The notes under the pieces are model-generated. The model searched no databases, was not told where the DNA came from, and worked only from the letters and a program-made list of their open reading frames with translations. Shown here one piece after another: positions 49,423-59,012 of a stretch of DNA of 64,000 nt. The translations under genes were made by a program, and so were the position numbers. Source of the stretch: Bartonella rochalimae ATCC BAA-1498 (GTDB lineage Bacteria > Pseudomonadota > Alphaproteobacteria > Rhizobiales > Rhizobiaceae). Position 1 is the first letter of the stretch; each line of letters starts with the position of its first letter. The stretch covers positions 139,405 through 203,404 of the forward strand of contig NZ_KL407338.1 of assembly GCF_000706645.1 (NCBI RefSeq), given 5' to 3'.

Positions 49423-50427
49423 ATGAAAAAAAGTAAAGATATTTTGCATATTCAGTCCTGTGATAAGCAGGGACGAGTTATGGATGCAGTGCCAAAACAG
49501 TGGGTTTATGATTTTCTTCCTTGTTCTTTATGGCTATATGCTCAATTAGCTCGATGGGACAGGCCTATTGGATGGAAACTATTGATGTGGCCTTGTTTTT
49601 GGTCAACAACTATGGCTATTTCTTGTGAGATGTCACAATTATCTATTTTGTCGAGTGTTGTTAATTGGATTTGGTATCTTTTTTTATTCTTCGTAGGCTC
49701 TATAGCTATGCGGGGTGCAGGTTGTACATGGAATGACCTTGTTGATCAAGAAATTGATTCTAAAATAGAACGAACACGTTCTCGCCCATTGCCCACTGGT
49801 CAAGTGAGTCGGTTTCAGGCAAAAATTTTTATATTGATACAATGTATCATAGGCCTAGGTGTTTTATTGCAATTTAATAAATTTACTTTTTTTTTAGGTC
49901 TTTCATCACTGGTAGCAGTTATACTTTATCCTTTTATGAAACGTATAACAAATTGGCCGCAGTTTTTTTTAGGTATTGCATTTAATTGGGGAGCATTAAT
50001 GGGATGGGCTGCGGTACATGGGAGTTTAAGTTGGGCTCCAATAGCACTTTATGGAGGCTCAATTCTATGGACGATAGGATATGATACAATTTATGCTCAT
50101 CAAGATAAAGATGATGATGTGATTGTTGGTGTTCGTTCTACGGCACTTCTCTTTGGTAAAAAAACGAAATATGCATTGATATTTTTATATGGTGGTTTTG
50201 TGATTTTAACCAGCTTGGCATTTTATTTGGCTCAAGTTCCTATTCTGAGTTTTTTAGGGATTTTTATCGCAGCGATCCATATGTTTATACAAATTAAAGT
50301 TATTGATATTGACAATAATTTACAATGTTTACGACTTTTCAAGTCTAATTCGTTTGTTGGTTTTTTGATCTTTGTTGGTTTGGTATGCGGAGAAATCTCG
50401 GCGGTATTATATTCTGTGATTTTGTGA
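49423..50427 (+). CDS. ubiA: 4-hydroxybenzoate polyprenyltransferase
   Basis: A 334-residue polytopic membrane enzyme with the two aspartate-rich prenyl-diphosphate motifs: NDLVDQEIDSKIERTRSRPL and YDTIYAHQDKDDD. It joins the polyprenyl tail to 4-hydroxybenzoate in ubiquinone synthesis. The N-terminal 30 residues are cytoplasmic and poorly conserved. The substrate derives from chorismate, which makes the aroC pseudogene at 53447-54475 relevant. Confidence 0.94.
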   Translation: MKKSKDILHIQSCDKQGRVMDAVPKQWVYDFLPCSLWLYAQLARWDRPIGWKLLMWPCFWSTTMAISCEMSQLSILSSVVNWIWYLFLFFVGSIAMRGAGCTWNDLVDQEIDSKIERTRSRPLPTGQVSRFQAKIFILIQCIIGLGVLLQFNKFTFFLGLSSLVAVILYPFMKRITNWPQFFLGIAFNWGALMGWAAVHGSLSWAPIALYGGSILWTIGYDTIYAHQDKDDDVIVGVRSTALLFGKKTKYALIFLYGGFVILTSLAFYLAQVPILSFLGIFIAAIHMFIQIKVIDIDNNLQCLRLFKSNSFVGFLIFVGLVCGEISAVLYSVIL

Positions 50428-50511
50428 TATTTATGACAATATAAAATAATCTATGAAGTAGAAATTTGTTATCATATAAACAGGAAACGTATTGTTTTGA
50501 GAGTTTAAGAA

Positions 50512-51135
50512 TTAAGGATAGAGTTTTTGCTTCTTCCAGCTGTTTTGTTTAATAGAGTCTCGTGTAAAGAGTAAGCGATCATGTAAACGGAATGGGCGAT
50601 CACGCCAGAATTCAATAGAAAGAGGGTTTACACAAAATCCAGACCAGTGAGGTGGGCGTGGGATTTTTTTTGCAGCATATTGTGCGGTATATTCGGTGAT
50701 TGCTTTTTCAAGAGCAAAGCGGTTCTCTAATATTTGAGATTGTTTAGATGCCCATGCGCCAATTTGGCTTCCACGTGGACGTGATTGAAAATATGCATCT
50801 GCTTCCTCAGTGCTGACTTTTTCAACGTTTCCCCTGATTCGAACTTGACGACGGAGTGATTTCCAATGAAAGCCTAAGGATGCTTTCATTGATGCTAAAA
50901 TTTCTTGTCCTTTGCAACTTTCGTAGTTTGTGTAGAAGATAAATCCTCTAGAACTGAAATCTTTGAGAAGAACCATGCGAACGTTAGGTAAGCCTGTTGT
51001 ATCTACTGTTGCTAAAGCCATAGCATTTGGATCATTGATTTCGCTTGTTGTTGCTTCTTCAAGCCACTGTGTAAAGAGTACAAAGGGATCTTGTATTTGT
51101 ACAAAGTTATCATTTGTTTGTGTTGTATTGTTCAT
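50512..51135 (-). CDS. pdxH: pyridoxamine 5'-phosphate oxidase
   Basis: A 207-residue FMN enzyme that makes pyridoxal phosphate. It has [48 protein letters not shown] and the C-terminal [14 protein letters not shown] segment, ending in KKQKLYP where most homologues end in RLYP-type tails. It is divergent from the DnaJ-like gene. Rhizobial genomes share the pdxH/dnaJ/fabI neighbourhood. Confidence 0.95.
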   Translation of the reverse strand: MNNTTQTNDNFVQIQDPFVLFTQWLEEATTSEINDPNAMALATVDTTGLPNVRMVLLKDFSSRGFIFYTNYESCKGQEILASMKASLGFHWKSLRRQVRIRGNVEKVSTEEADAYFQSRPRGSQIGAWASKQSQILENRFALEKAITEYTAQYAAKKIPRPPHWSGFCVNPLSIEFWRDRPFRLHDRLLFTRDSIKQNSWKKQKLYP

Positions 51136-51453
51136 AATAGACTTTTATCAATTAGCATGAATGAAGGATTATCAGAGTCGTTTTTTATATCAGCTAACAA
51201 AAGACTGCTCTTTTTATTTTGAAAAATTAATAATATTACATATTTTTATCATAGTTTTTTAATGATGTTGGTTTTTAGTATGAGTTGCAATACATTATGT
51301 TAGGTATAAAAATATTTATTCCATATGGTATTTCCATTTATTTATAAACATATAGATAAAGTAGAAATTACTTTAGTTAAATTGATTCAAGAATAAAATT
51401 ACTAAAAATATACCGGTTGATATTAAAAATGACAAAACTGGAAAGAAGACAAT
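51136..51453. promoter_or_regulatory. divergent intergenic region between pdxH and the DnaJ-like gene
   Basis: This 318-base AT-rich region must hold both promoters. No sigma-32-type or other clear promoter stands out. TGGAAAGAAGA just before 51454 serves as the ribosome site of the DnaJ-like gene. Confidence 0.4.
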
Positions 51454-52353
51454 ATGCGTGATCCCTATACAGTTCTAGGTGTGGCGCGCACCGCAAGACC
51501 GCAAGAGATTAAATCTGCATTCAGAAAACTAGCGAAAAAATATCATCCAGATCATAATATGGGTGATGTGAAGGCTAAAGAAAAGTTTGCTGAAGTGAAT
51601 CAAGCCTATGAAATTATAGGAGATAAAGATAAAAAAATACAATTTGACCGGGGTGAAATTGATGCAGAAGGAAAACCACTCCATCAAGCTTATAGCGCTG
51701 GAGGACATTTTAGAGAAGGACATAATCCTTTTTCAGGAAGTACAGGAGGGTTTGACTTTGGTTCTTCAAGTGGTGTAGGTTTTGACGCAAGCGATATTTT
51801 TCGTGATTTATTTGGAAAAGGAAGAGGTTTCTCGCATTCTACACAACATAATCAGTCTCAACAAGGAGCTCATATTCGGACTAGTCTTTCTGTAACCTTG
51901 GAACAGATGGTTGGTGCAGAAAAGGTGGAAACAATTTTTCCTAATGGCAAAAAACTAAAAATTAAGCTTCCGGTTTATGTTGAAGATGGGCAAACTATCC
52001 GTTTAAAAGGTCAGGGAGAAAAAGTTCCGTATGGACAATCAGGGGATGCATTGGTAACGATTCATATCCAAAAACATCCTCGTTTACGAGTTGAAGGAAG
52101 GGCACTTCATCTTGATTTGCCAATTCCTCTTAAAGACGCTGTGTTGGGAACAAAAGAGGAAATTCAGACATTAGAAGGACGCGTCGTTGTAACAATTCCT
52201 GCATGGTCAAGTTCTGATCGTGTTTTACGGCTAAAAGGGAAAGGACTTCATTTAAAAAATGGAGAAAGAGATGACCTTTATGTGCATGTTCGTATCATGT
52301 TACCCAAAAAGGATCCTGCATTAGAACAGTTCTTGCAAATGGAGAAGAGTTAA
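51454..52353 (+). CDS. DnaJ-like co-chaperone (CbpA type)
   Basis: A 299-residue protein with an N-terminal J domain ([19 protein letters not shown], with HPD in KKYHPDHNM), a Gly/Phe-rich linker (about residues 85-130) and the two beta-barrel substrate domains of class II J proteins ([36 protein letters not shown]). The cysteine-rich zinc finger of true DnaJ is absent. It stimulates DnaK in the cytoplasm. Confidence 0.92.
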   Translation: MRDPYTVLGVARTARPQEIKSAFRKLAKKYHPDHNMGDVKAKEKFAEVNQAYEIIGDKDKKIQFDRGEIDAEGKPLHQAYSAGGHFREGHNPFSGSTGGFDFGSSSGVGFDASDIFRDLFGKGRGFSHSTQHNQSQQGAHIRTSLSVTLEQMVGAEKVETIFPNGKKLKIKLPVYVEDGQTIRLKGQGEKVPYGQSGDALVTIHIQKHPRLRVEGRALHLDLPIPLKDAVLGTKEEIQTLEGRVVVTIPAWSSSDRVLRLKGKGLHLKNGERDDLYVHVRIMLPKKDPALEQFLQMEKS

Positions 52354-52476
52354 GATTGTTTATAAGACGAAATTATAGTTTTGATTTGATTTTAAACCAA
52401 CTGCTTGAAGAAAAAGTTTACCTGTGCCATAGGCAAGTGGGTAATATTAATTTTTTGTTGCGATGAGGCAATGTTA

Positions 52477-53295
52477 ATGGCTGATAGTAATAATTTATTA
52501 TGCGGTAAGCGTGGTCTAATTTTGGGGTTGGCCAATAATCGATCTATTGCATGGGGAATAGCTAAGGCAGCAAGTGCTGCAGGAGCAGAGCTTGCTTTTA
52601 CTTATCAAGGTGAAGCATTGAAGAAGCGTGTTGAACCTTTGGCCGAAGAAGTAAGAGGAATTGTTTGTGGTCATTGTGATGTATCTGATAGTAAATCTAT
52701 TGATGCAGTTTTTAATGAAATAGAAAGAAAATGGGGTAAGCTTGATTTTTTAGTTCATGCTATTGGTTTTTCTGACAAAGATGAATTAAGCGGTCGTTAC
52801 ATTGATGTCAGCGAATCAAATTTTATGATGACAATGAATATTTCTGTTTATTCTTTGACAGCTCTTACACAGCGTGCAGAAAAGTTGATGTCAGGTGGTG
52901 GTTCGATTTTAACATTGACTTATTATGGTGCTGAGAAAGTTGTTCCTAACTATAATGTGATGGGGGTTGCTAAGGCTGCTCTTGAGGCTAGCGTAAAATA
53001 TTTAGCTGTAGATTTAGGACCGAAGAATATTCGTGTTAATGCTTTGTCAGCAGGGCCTATAAAAACGTTGGCTGCTTCCGGTATTGGTGACTTTCGTTAT
53101 ATTCTTAAATGGAATGAGTATAATGCTCCTTTACGTCGTACAGTGACAATAGAAGAGGTTGGTGATTCTGCGCTATACTTTCTTTCAGATTTATCTCGTT
53201 CTGTTACGGGAGAAGTACATCATGTAGATTCAGGGTATCATATTATAGGTATGAAAGCCGTTGATGCACCAGATATTTCCGTTATTAAAGAGTAA
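52477..53295 (+). CDS. fabI: enoyl-[acyl-carrier-protein] reductase (NADH)
   Basis: A 272-residue SDR enzyme of fatty-acid elongation. It begins after ATG 52477 with the nucleotide loop RGLILGLANNRSIAWGIA and carries the FabI active site as TYYGAEKVVPNYNVMGVAK (Tyr-x6-Lys). LSAGPIKTLAASGI is also typical. An upstream TTG at 52405 would add 24 untypical residues, while GAGG sits about 10 bases before 52477. The gene ends about 150 bases before the aroC remnant. Confidence 0.94.
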   Translation: MADSNNLLCGKRGLILGLANNRSIAWGIAKAASAAGAELAFTYQGEALKKRVEPLAEEVRGIVCGHCDVSDSKSIDAVFNEIERKWGKLDFLVHAIGFSDKDELSGRYIDVSESNFMMTMNISVYSLTALTQRAEKLMSGGGSILTLTYYGAEKVVPNYNVMGVAKAALEASVKYLAVDLGPKNIRVNALSAGPIKTLAASGIGDFRYILKWNEYNAPLRRTVTIEEVGDSALYFLSDLSRSVTGEVHHVDSGYHIIGMKAVDAPDISVIKE

Positions 53296-53446
53296 GGGGT
53301 GAGCTTACTTTATCAGTAACAATTTGACTACAGTTGAAATGGTTAATAATAGTCTTAAGTGAGATGATCTTGCTTGCAGATTAATGTACTTGATTATCTG
53401 TATTTTGTGTGCTGTGGTTTTGTATATTTAAAAAATGAGACTGTTT

Positions 53447-54475
53447 CCATATCGCCTATACATTGATCATTTATTTCGTGTGACAATATGGTATGAGAAT
53501 ATGGAGTTAAGTTGTGCGTTGAGTACATTATTGAGGATTGTTCTCTAGGGATTATTTTCACTTTTACAGAAATTCAGTCATATCTTGATAATGGTGAGCA
53601 GAACAATCAAAATTAAAGCATAACGTCAAGAATTAAGTCAGGTAGAAGTTCTTTCAGGAGTTATTACTCAGGTTGATGCTATAACATGAGTAACAATAGG
53701 GATGCTAGTTTCAATATTTATTTAGGGTACAGATCAGTGATTAGAAGATTATAATATAATAGTTAATTATTATTATCTAAGTTATGCAGGTTTTATATAT
53801 GATGTTAAATATGAAATTCTTTATTGTTATAATGGTGAGCGTACTGCAACAGCTGAAATAATAGAGCATGTTGCGCTAGGTATATTTGCACGCAAAATTA
53901 TTCTTGATTTGATTGTTTGGGGGGCGGTGATAGTGATTATCCCTAATCAATAATTGTGGTCGATGGAAGTGGTCAGAGGTCGATAATAATCCTTTTTTAC
54001 ATTTTCTGCTTATGAAATGTTTTCACTGATTATATAAATAAACTACTTCCATTGATATTATTGCAGAAAATGTTTCATTATGGTTAGGAAAACTTAATTT
54101 ATGCAAGACTTGATCAGCATATTGTATCATTTTAAATGTTAATGAATACAGTTTAGGATATAAAATTTGTGAAGGCTATGCTGTTACCTGTTGGATCAGT
54201 GAAGGAAATATAGCTGAAATGCGAATGATAAGTGATAAAAATTACATTTTTAACCGATATTATAAACAGAATATCAAGGAAATAGCCGATTTTTGTGTAT
54301 TTTATAGTTAAGCCCATATTATTGATTTTAGCTTTTTATTGTTCAATTGATGTTGATGGTAAAAACGTAGATGTTATCACGAACGAGTGTTGCGATTCGG
54401 ATTATTATTTTTAGTGAATCAATAGTTTCTTGTGCTATTGCTGATCATTAGCTGAGGAATTGCGATCAAATTGGT
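53447..54475 (+). pseudogene. aroC: chorismate synthase pseudogene
   Basis: The stretch from fabI to ribB has no long ORF, but pieced frames follow AroC from end to end. IDHLFRVTIWYEN matches the usual GHLFRVTTWGES start; FTFTEIQSYLDN, VEVLSGVITQ, FIYDVKYEI, IFARKIILDLIVWGAV, GRWKWSEVDNNPF, NIAEMRMISDKN and AIADH-LRNCDQIG occur in the correct order and spacing over about 1,030 bases. There are many stops and frame changes, and the FMN/phosphate motif RGGGRSSARE has decayed to YNGERTATAE. The gene is therefore long dead. AroC normally makes chorismate, the precursor of 4-hydroxybenzoate, folate and aromatic amino acids. Confidence 0.9.
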
Positions 54476-54497
54476 TGTATAGGAAGGAAAAGCAATA

Positions 54498-55607
54498 ATG
54501 TATAATCAGAAAAAGGTTGTTTCTGCTATTCAGGCTTTTGAACGCGGTGAAATTGTTGTGGTTATGGATGATAATGATCGCGAAAATGAAGGTGATTTAA
54601 TCGTTGCTGCTGTCCATTGTACAGAAAAAAAAATGGCATTTATTATGCGTTATACATCCGGTATTATTTGTGCTCCTTTGCCGAAGGAGAAAGCGCAACG
54701 ATTGAATTTAACTCCTATGGTATCAGATAATGATTCAATGCATTGTACCAAGTTTACTGTTACTGTTGATTTTAAATATGGAATAACAACAGGGATTTCA
54801 GCACACGATCGTACATTAGCAGTGCGTAATCTTGCTAATCCAAATGCTAGTGCTAATGATTTTGTGCGTCCGGGACATATTTTTCCTTTAATTGCACATG
54901 AGGGTGGTGTTTTGATGCGATCAGGACATACTGAGGCTGCGGTTGATTTATGTAAATTAGCTGGTTTGTCACCAGTTGGTGTGATTGGTGAACTAGTCAA
55001 TGATGATGGCAGTGTTAAACATGGAGATGAGGTTATAAAATTTGCGCAAGATCATCAGTTGCATACAATAACAGTTGCTGATCTTATTGCTTATCGCCAG
55101 TGTAAAGAGACGCTAATAAAACATGTCGGAGAAATGCAAATTGAAACATTCGTAGGGCCAGCTGTGGTTCAAAGTTATCAACTGCCTTGGGAGAGAGTTC
55201 AACATGTTGCGATTGTTTTTGGTGATATCCGTGATGGTGAGGATATTCCAGTACGTTTGCATCGTGAGAACATTTTGAATGATGTTTTTGGTCAAGCTTC
55301 AAATATTGAAGTTATTATGCGTCGTATGGTAGAAAAGGAAAAACGGGGTGTATTTGTTTATCTGCGAGGAGGATTTGTTGGTGTTGATTGTCAATCAGCT
55401 ATTGATAATCAGGAAATAACAAAAAGAGATTTAGAAAATCATATGCAGGCGATTGAACGTGAAAAAGAGTGGCGCCAAATTGGTTTAGGAGCACAAATTT
55501 TGAGACATTTAGGGATTAGTTCTGTTATTGTTTATGCTTCTAAGGAACGTCATTATGTTGGTTTAGAAGGTTTTGGAATTCGCATATCTAGAACAGATAT
55601 CTTGTGA
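54498..55607 (+). CDS. ribB: 3,4-dihydroxy-2-butanone-4-phosphate synthase with degenerate RibA-like domain
   Basis: A 369-residue protein. Residues 1-205 form the RibB domain: [41 protein letters not shown] and [20 protein letters not shown], with the acidic and histidine residues needed to make the four-carbon unit of riboflavin. The second half resembles GTP cyclohydrolase II ([14 protein letters not shown]) but lacks the zinc cysteines (CxxxxxxxxxxCxC) of RibA. It therefore should act only as RibB. Such RibB-X fusions are known in rhizobia. GGAAGG lies 10 bases upstream of the ATG. It is followed 7 bases later by xseB. Confidence 0.9.
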   Translation: MYNQKKVVSAIQAFERGEIVVVMDDNDRENEGDLIVAAVHCTEKKMAFIMRYTSGIICAPLPKEKAQRLNLTPMVSDNDSMHCTKFTVTVDFKYGITTGISAHDRTLAVRNLANPNASANDFVRPGHIFPLIAHEGGVLMRSGHTEAAVDLCKLAGLSPVGVIGELVNDDGSVKHGDEVIKFAQDHQLHTITVADLIAYRQCKETLIKHVGEMQIETFVGPAVVQSYQLPWERVQHVAIVFGDIRDGEDIPVRLHRENILNDVFGQASNIEVIMRRMVEKEKRGVFVYLRGGFVGVDCQSAIDNQEITKRDLENHMQAIEREKEWRQIGLGAQILRHLGISSVIVYASKERHYVGLEGFGIRISRTDIL

Positions 55608-55614
55608 GGATTAT

Positions 55615-55869
55615 ATGAAGCAAGGCACGAAAAAAGAGGATATTGCTACGTTGAGTTTTGAGGAAGCGCTAAAACAGCTTGAAGCGATTGTCGAAAATTT
55701 AGAACGTGGAGATGTTCCTTTGGAGCAATCGATTGATATTTATGAACGTGGTGAAGCTCTTAAAAATCATTGCGATAAGTTATTAAAAGTAGCTGAAGCT
55801 AAAGTTGAAAAAATTCAACTTTCAGATGAGGGAAAACCCGAAGGGGTAGAACCACTAGACCCTGAATGA
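55615..55869 (+). CDS. xseB: exodeoxyribonuclease VII small subunit
   Basis: An 84-residue helical protein with the family core [20 protein letters not shown] and [20 protein letters not shown]. It binds XseA to degrade single-stranded DNA. I start it at ATG 55615, preceded by GAGGA. An in-frame opening at 55573 lies inside ribB. xseA is not in the window. Confidence 0.95.
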   Translation: MKQGTKKEDIATLSFEEALKQLEAIVENLERGDVPLEQSIDIYERGEALKNHCDKLLKVAEAKVEKIQLSDEGKPEGVEPLDPE

Positions 55870-56339
55870 TGTAAGTCATTTTTTATTTTTTGAGTACAAG
55901 AAGTACAAAAAGCTTATATGCAATAAACTTGTTAATCTCATTTCTTGACATAAGCGAGTCAAAAGGGCGTATATGAAACATCAAAACATATGGATATAAT
56001 TGTAATTATATCTACATAATTATCATGCATTGTGTATATCCATATTGTCTTTTATTCTTGATCATAAGTGATTGTTAAAAATATTATTTATGCAGTGTAT
56101 AAGACTCTTATGATGAGAGCTATCTACACTTCATTGAATATTCGTATACATCATGATATCTACATCATTATTTATGTTTTATATTCTGTTCATACAGGAC
56201 CATTTTTTATAAAGAACCAGCAATTTTTTATAAAGAACCAGCAATTGAAACATCTGTTAAGGTATGAATTCTAAAAAGATATCGAAGGAACAAGATAGCA
56301 TAATTGATTGCTCTATACTGATAATATAAGGAGTTCTTT
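55870..56339. promoter_or_regulatory. intergenic region before dxs, with tandem repeat
   Basis: 470 bases without a supported gene. A 68-codon frame at 56068-56274 is hydrophobic and lacks a ribosome site. The region should carry the dxs promoter. It contains the 21-base tandem duplication listed separately and the strong AAGGAG at 56328-56333 that serves dxs. Confidence 0.5.
56202..56243. repeat. 21-bp perfect tandem duplication
   Basis: ATTTTTTATAAAGAACCAGC plus a final A occurs twice head to tail (56202-56222 and 56223-56243), about 100 bases upstream of dxs. It is likely a recent duplication and could change promoter or leader spacing between strains. Confidence 0.9.
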
Positions 56340-58262
56340 TTGTCTCGCCCATTAACACCACTGCTTGATCTGATTCATTTACCGCAAGATTTGCGAGCAT
56401 TGCCGGAGTCTGATTTGCTACAGTTGGCTCATGAATTGCGCACCGAGACAATTGACGCAGTTTCTGTAACAGGCGGTCATCTTGGGGCAGGGCTTGGTGT
56501 TGTTGAACTCACTATTGCACTGCATTATGTTTTTAATACCCCTGATGATAGGATTATTTGGGATGTTGGGCATCAAACCTATCCTCATAAAATTTTAACG
56601 GGTCGCAGAGATAGAATTCGCACATTACGTCAAGAGGGTGGTCTATCAGGTTTTACAAAGCGTTCGGAAAGTGTGTATGATCCATTTGGTGCTGGCCATT
56701 CTTCCACTTCTATTTCGGCAGGTCTTGGTATGGCAATGGTTAGTGCATTGGAAGCTGAAGAAAAACGCAACATTATTTCTGTGATTGGTGATGGCGCTAT
56801 ATCTGCAGGTATGGCTTATGAAGCGATGAATAATGCTGGTGCTTTGGATGCACGTTTGATTGTTATCCTTAATGATAATGATATGTCTATTGCATCTCCT
56901 ACAGGCGCTATGAGCGCTCATCTTGCACGGTTAGTTTCACGTCCATCTTACCGCAGTTTGCGTGAACGGGTAAGGATTTTAAGCAAAAAGTTACCAAAAT
57001 TCTTTTCGGAGAAAGCGCGTTATTCAGAAGAATTTGCACGTAGTTTTTTTGCTGGGGGAACCTTGTTTGATGAGCTTGGTTTTTACTATGTTGGGCCTAT
57101 AGATGGTCATAATTTTGGACATTTGTTACCTGTTTTGAAAAATGTTCGTGAATGCCCTGATGGTCCTGTTTTAGTGCATGTGGTAACGCATAAAGGGAAA
57201 GGGTATCCACCCGCAGAGGCATCATCTGATAAATATCACGGTGTTAATTGTTTTGATGTCATTACAGGTAAACAAGTTAAAGCACAAAGTAGCTCTCTTT
57301 CTTATACTAAAGTGTTTTCTCAAGCTTTAATAGAGGAGGCTACACATGATAATAAAATTGTTGGCATTACGGCAGCAATGCCAAATGGAACAGGGCTTGA
57401 CTCTTTTTCTGAAAAATTTCCAAAAAGGATGTTTGATGTCGGTATTGCTGAGCAGCACGCTGTAACTTTTGCTGCAGGGATTGCATGTGAGGGATATAAA
57501 CCCTTTGTTGCGATTTATTCTACTTTTTTACAGCGTGCTTATGATCAAATTGTTCATGATGTATCACTCCAAAAATTACCGGTGCGTTTTGCTATTGATA
57601 GAGCAGGATTTGTTGGAGCAGATGGTGCGACGCATGCGGGGAGTTTTGATATTGTTTTTTTGGCAACTCTTCCTGATTTTGTGGTTATGGCACCTTCTGA
57701 TGAAGTTGAACTTATGCATATGGTGCGTACAGCGGCAGCTTATGATCAAGGACCTATTTCTTTTCGTTATCCCCGTGGTCAGGGTGTTGGTATGGATTTG
57801 CCGCAGAGGGGTGAATTGCTTGAAATTGGAAAAGGGCGTCTTTTGTGTGAAGGAAGTAAAATCGCTCTGGTTTGTTTTGGGACACGGTTGTCTGAAGTAT
57901 TGGTTGCAGCTGATGAATTAGTGGCAGAAGGATTGTCTACGACTGTTGCAGATGCTAGATTTGCAAAGCCTTTGGATAAGGATTTGATGCGTCGGTTAGC
58001 GCGGGAGCACGAAGTCTTAATAACAATTGAAGAAGGAGCAATAGGTGGCTTTGGAGCGCATTTACTACAGTTTTTGGCACAAGAAGGACTCTTAGAGCAT
58101 GGCTTAAAAGTCCGTACCTTAAAGTTTCCTGATGAATATTTAAATCATGGTTTGCCAGATAAAGTTCTCTCACAGATTGGGCTTGATGCGACAGGTATTA
58201 TTAATGCCGTTTTTAGTGCTTTAGGGCGTAAACCTCGGCCTATATCGCGAACTCGAGTGTAA
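56340..58262 (+). CDS. dxs: 1-deoxy-D-xylulose-5-phosphate synthase
   Basis: A 640-residue thiamine-diphosphate enzyme that opens the MEP isoprenoid pathway and supplies thiazole precursor. It has [15 protein letters not shown], the TPP/Mg motif [20 protein letters not shown], the active-site [13 protein letters not shown] and C-terminal transketolase domain. The start is an unusual TTG at 56340 with an optimal AAGGAG seven bases upstream, giving the family-typical [11 protein letters not shown]. The next gene, tlyA, begins 2 bases after its stop. Confidence 0.96.
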   Translation: MSRPLTPLLDLIHLPQDLRALPESDLLQLAHELRTETIDAVSVTGGHLGAGLGVVELTIALHYVFNTPDDRIIWDVGHQTYPHKILTGRRDRIRTLRQEGGLSGFTKRSESVYDPFGAGHSSTSISAGLGMAMVSALEAEEKRNIISVIGDGAISAGMAYEAMNNAGALDARLIVILNDNDMSIASPTGAMSAHLARLVSRPSYRSLRERVRILSKKLPKFFSEKARYSEEFARSFFAGGTLFDELGFYYVGPIDGHNFGHLLPVLKNVRECPDGPVLVHVVTHKGKGYPPAEASSDKYHGVNCFDVITGKQVKAQSSSLSYTKVFSQALIEEATHDNKIVGITAAMPNGTGLDSFSEKFPKRMFDVGIAEQHAVTFAAGIACEGYKPFVAIYSTFLQRAYDQIVHDVSLQKLPVRFAIDRAGFVGADGATHAGSFDIVFLATLPDFVVMAPSDEVELMHMVRTAAAYDQGPISFRYPRGQGVGMDLPQRGELLEIGKGRLLCEGSKIALVCFGTRLSEVLVAADELVAEGLSTTVADARFAKPLDKDLMRRLAREHEVLITIEEGAIGGFGAHLLQFLAQEGLLEHGLKVRTLKFPDEYLNHGLPDKVLSQIGLDATGIINAVFSALGRKPRPISRTRV

Positions 58263-58264
58263 AT

Positions 58265-59012
58265 ATGGCAGTCACAAAAAGACTGGATGTTCTCTTAGTT
58301 GAAATTTTTTTTTGTAACGCGTTCACAGGCACGTGATGCAGTGGCACGAAAAACAGTTAAAGTGAATGGAGAAATTGTTTTTAAAGCTGGAAAAATGATT
58401 CCTGATGACGCGACGATTACGGTTTCTGATTCTGCGCAAAGTTATGTATCTCGTGCAGCATTGAAACTTCTTTATGCACTTGATGTGTTTCCTGTGATGA
58501 CAAATAAAATTACTGCAATTGATGTTGGTGCATCGACGGGTGGTTTTACACAAGTTCTTTTAGAACGAGGCGCTTCTTATGTCATTGCTCTTGATGTTGG
58601 TCACAATCAATTTGATGTTCGTTTATCTGGTAACGATGCGATAACTTTACTAGAGGGTCTGAATGTTAGAGATTTGAAACAGGAACATTTAAATGGTCAT
58701 GAGATTGATCTTATTGTATCAGATGTCAGTTTTATTTCTCTTAAACTTGCATTACCATCGGTTTTATCTTTAACAAAAAAGAGTGCTCAAGCAGTTTTAT
58801 TGGTAAAACCTCAATTTGAAGTTGGTCGAGCGGGTATTGGTAAAGGAGGAATATTAAAAGATCCGTTAGTAGCCAAAAGAGTTGCTGAAGAACTTTTTGA
58901 TTGGCTGAATACTCAAATAGGATGGACAGCAAAAGGTTTACTTCCTTCACCTATTACAGGTGGTGATGGTAATTTAGAATATTTGTTATTCGGAGAAAAA
59001 AGTGAGCAGTGA
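58265..59012 (+). pseudogene. tlyA: TlyA-family rRNA methyltransferase, frameshifted at a T9 tract
   Basis: Translation from ATG 58265 gives AVTKRLDVLLVE and then loses frame at nine Ts (58305-58313). From there the second frame continues FFVTRSQARDAVARKTVKV with the S4 RNA-binding domain, and the FtsJ methyltransferase domain AIDVGASTGGFTQVLLERG, ALDVGHNQFD, IVSDVSFISLKLALPS and VKPQFEVGRAGIGKGG. Removing one T restores a 248-residue TlyA. Members methylate ribose in 16S and 23S rRNA or are called hemolysins. It may be a true pseudogene, a slippage-corrected gene or a sequencing error. It lies in an operon after dxs and overlaps the next gene by 11 bases. Confidence 0.85.

Noticed and set aside
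54650-55000. 116-codon minus-strand open frame within ribB
   Set aside because: Shadow of the conserved RibB coding frame.
57469-57921. 150-codon open frame inside dxs
   Set aside because: Lies wholly in another frame of an intact, conserved gene and has a hydrophobic, low-complexity composition.
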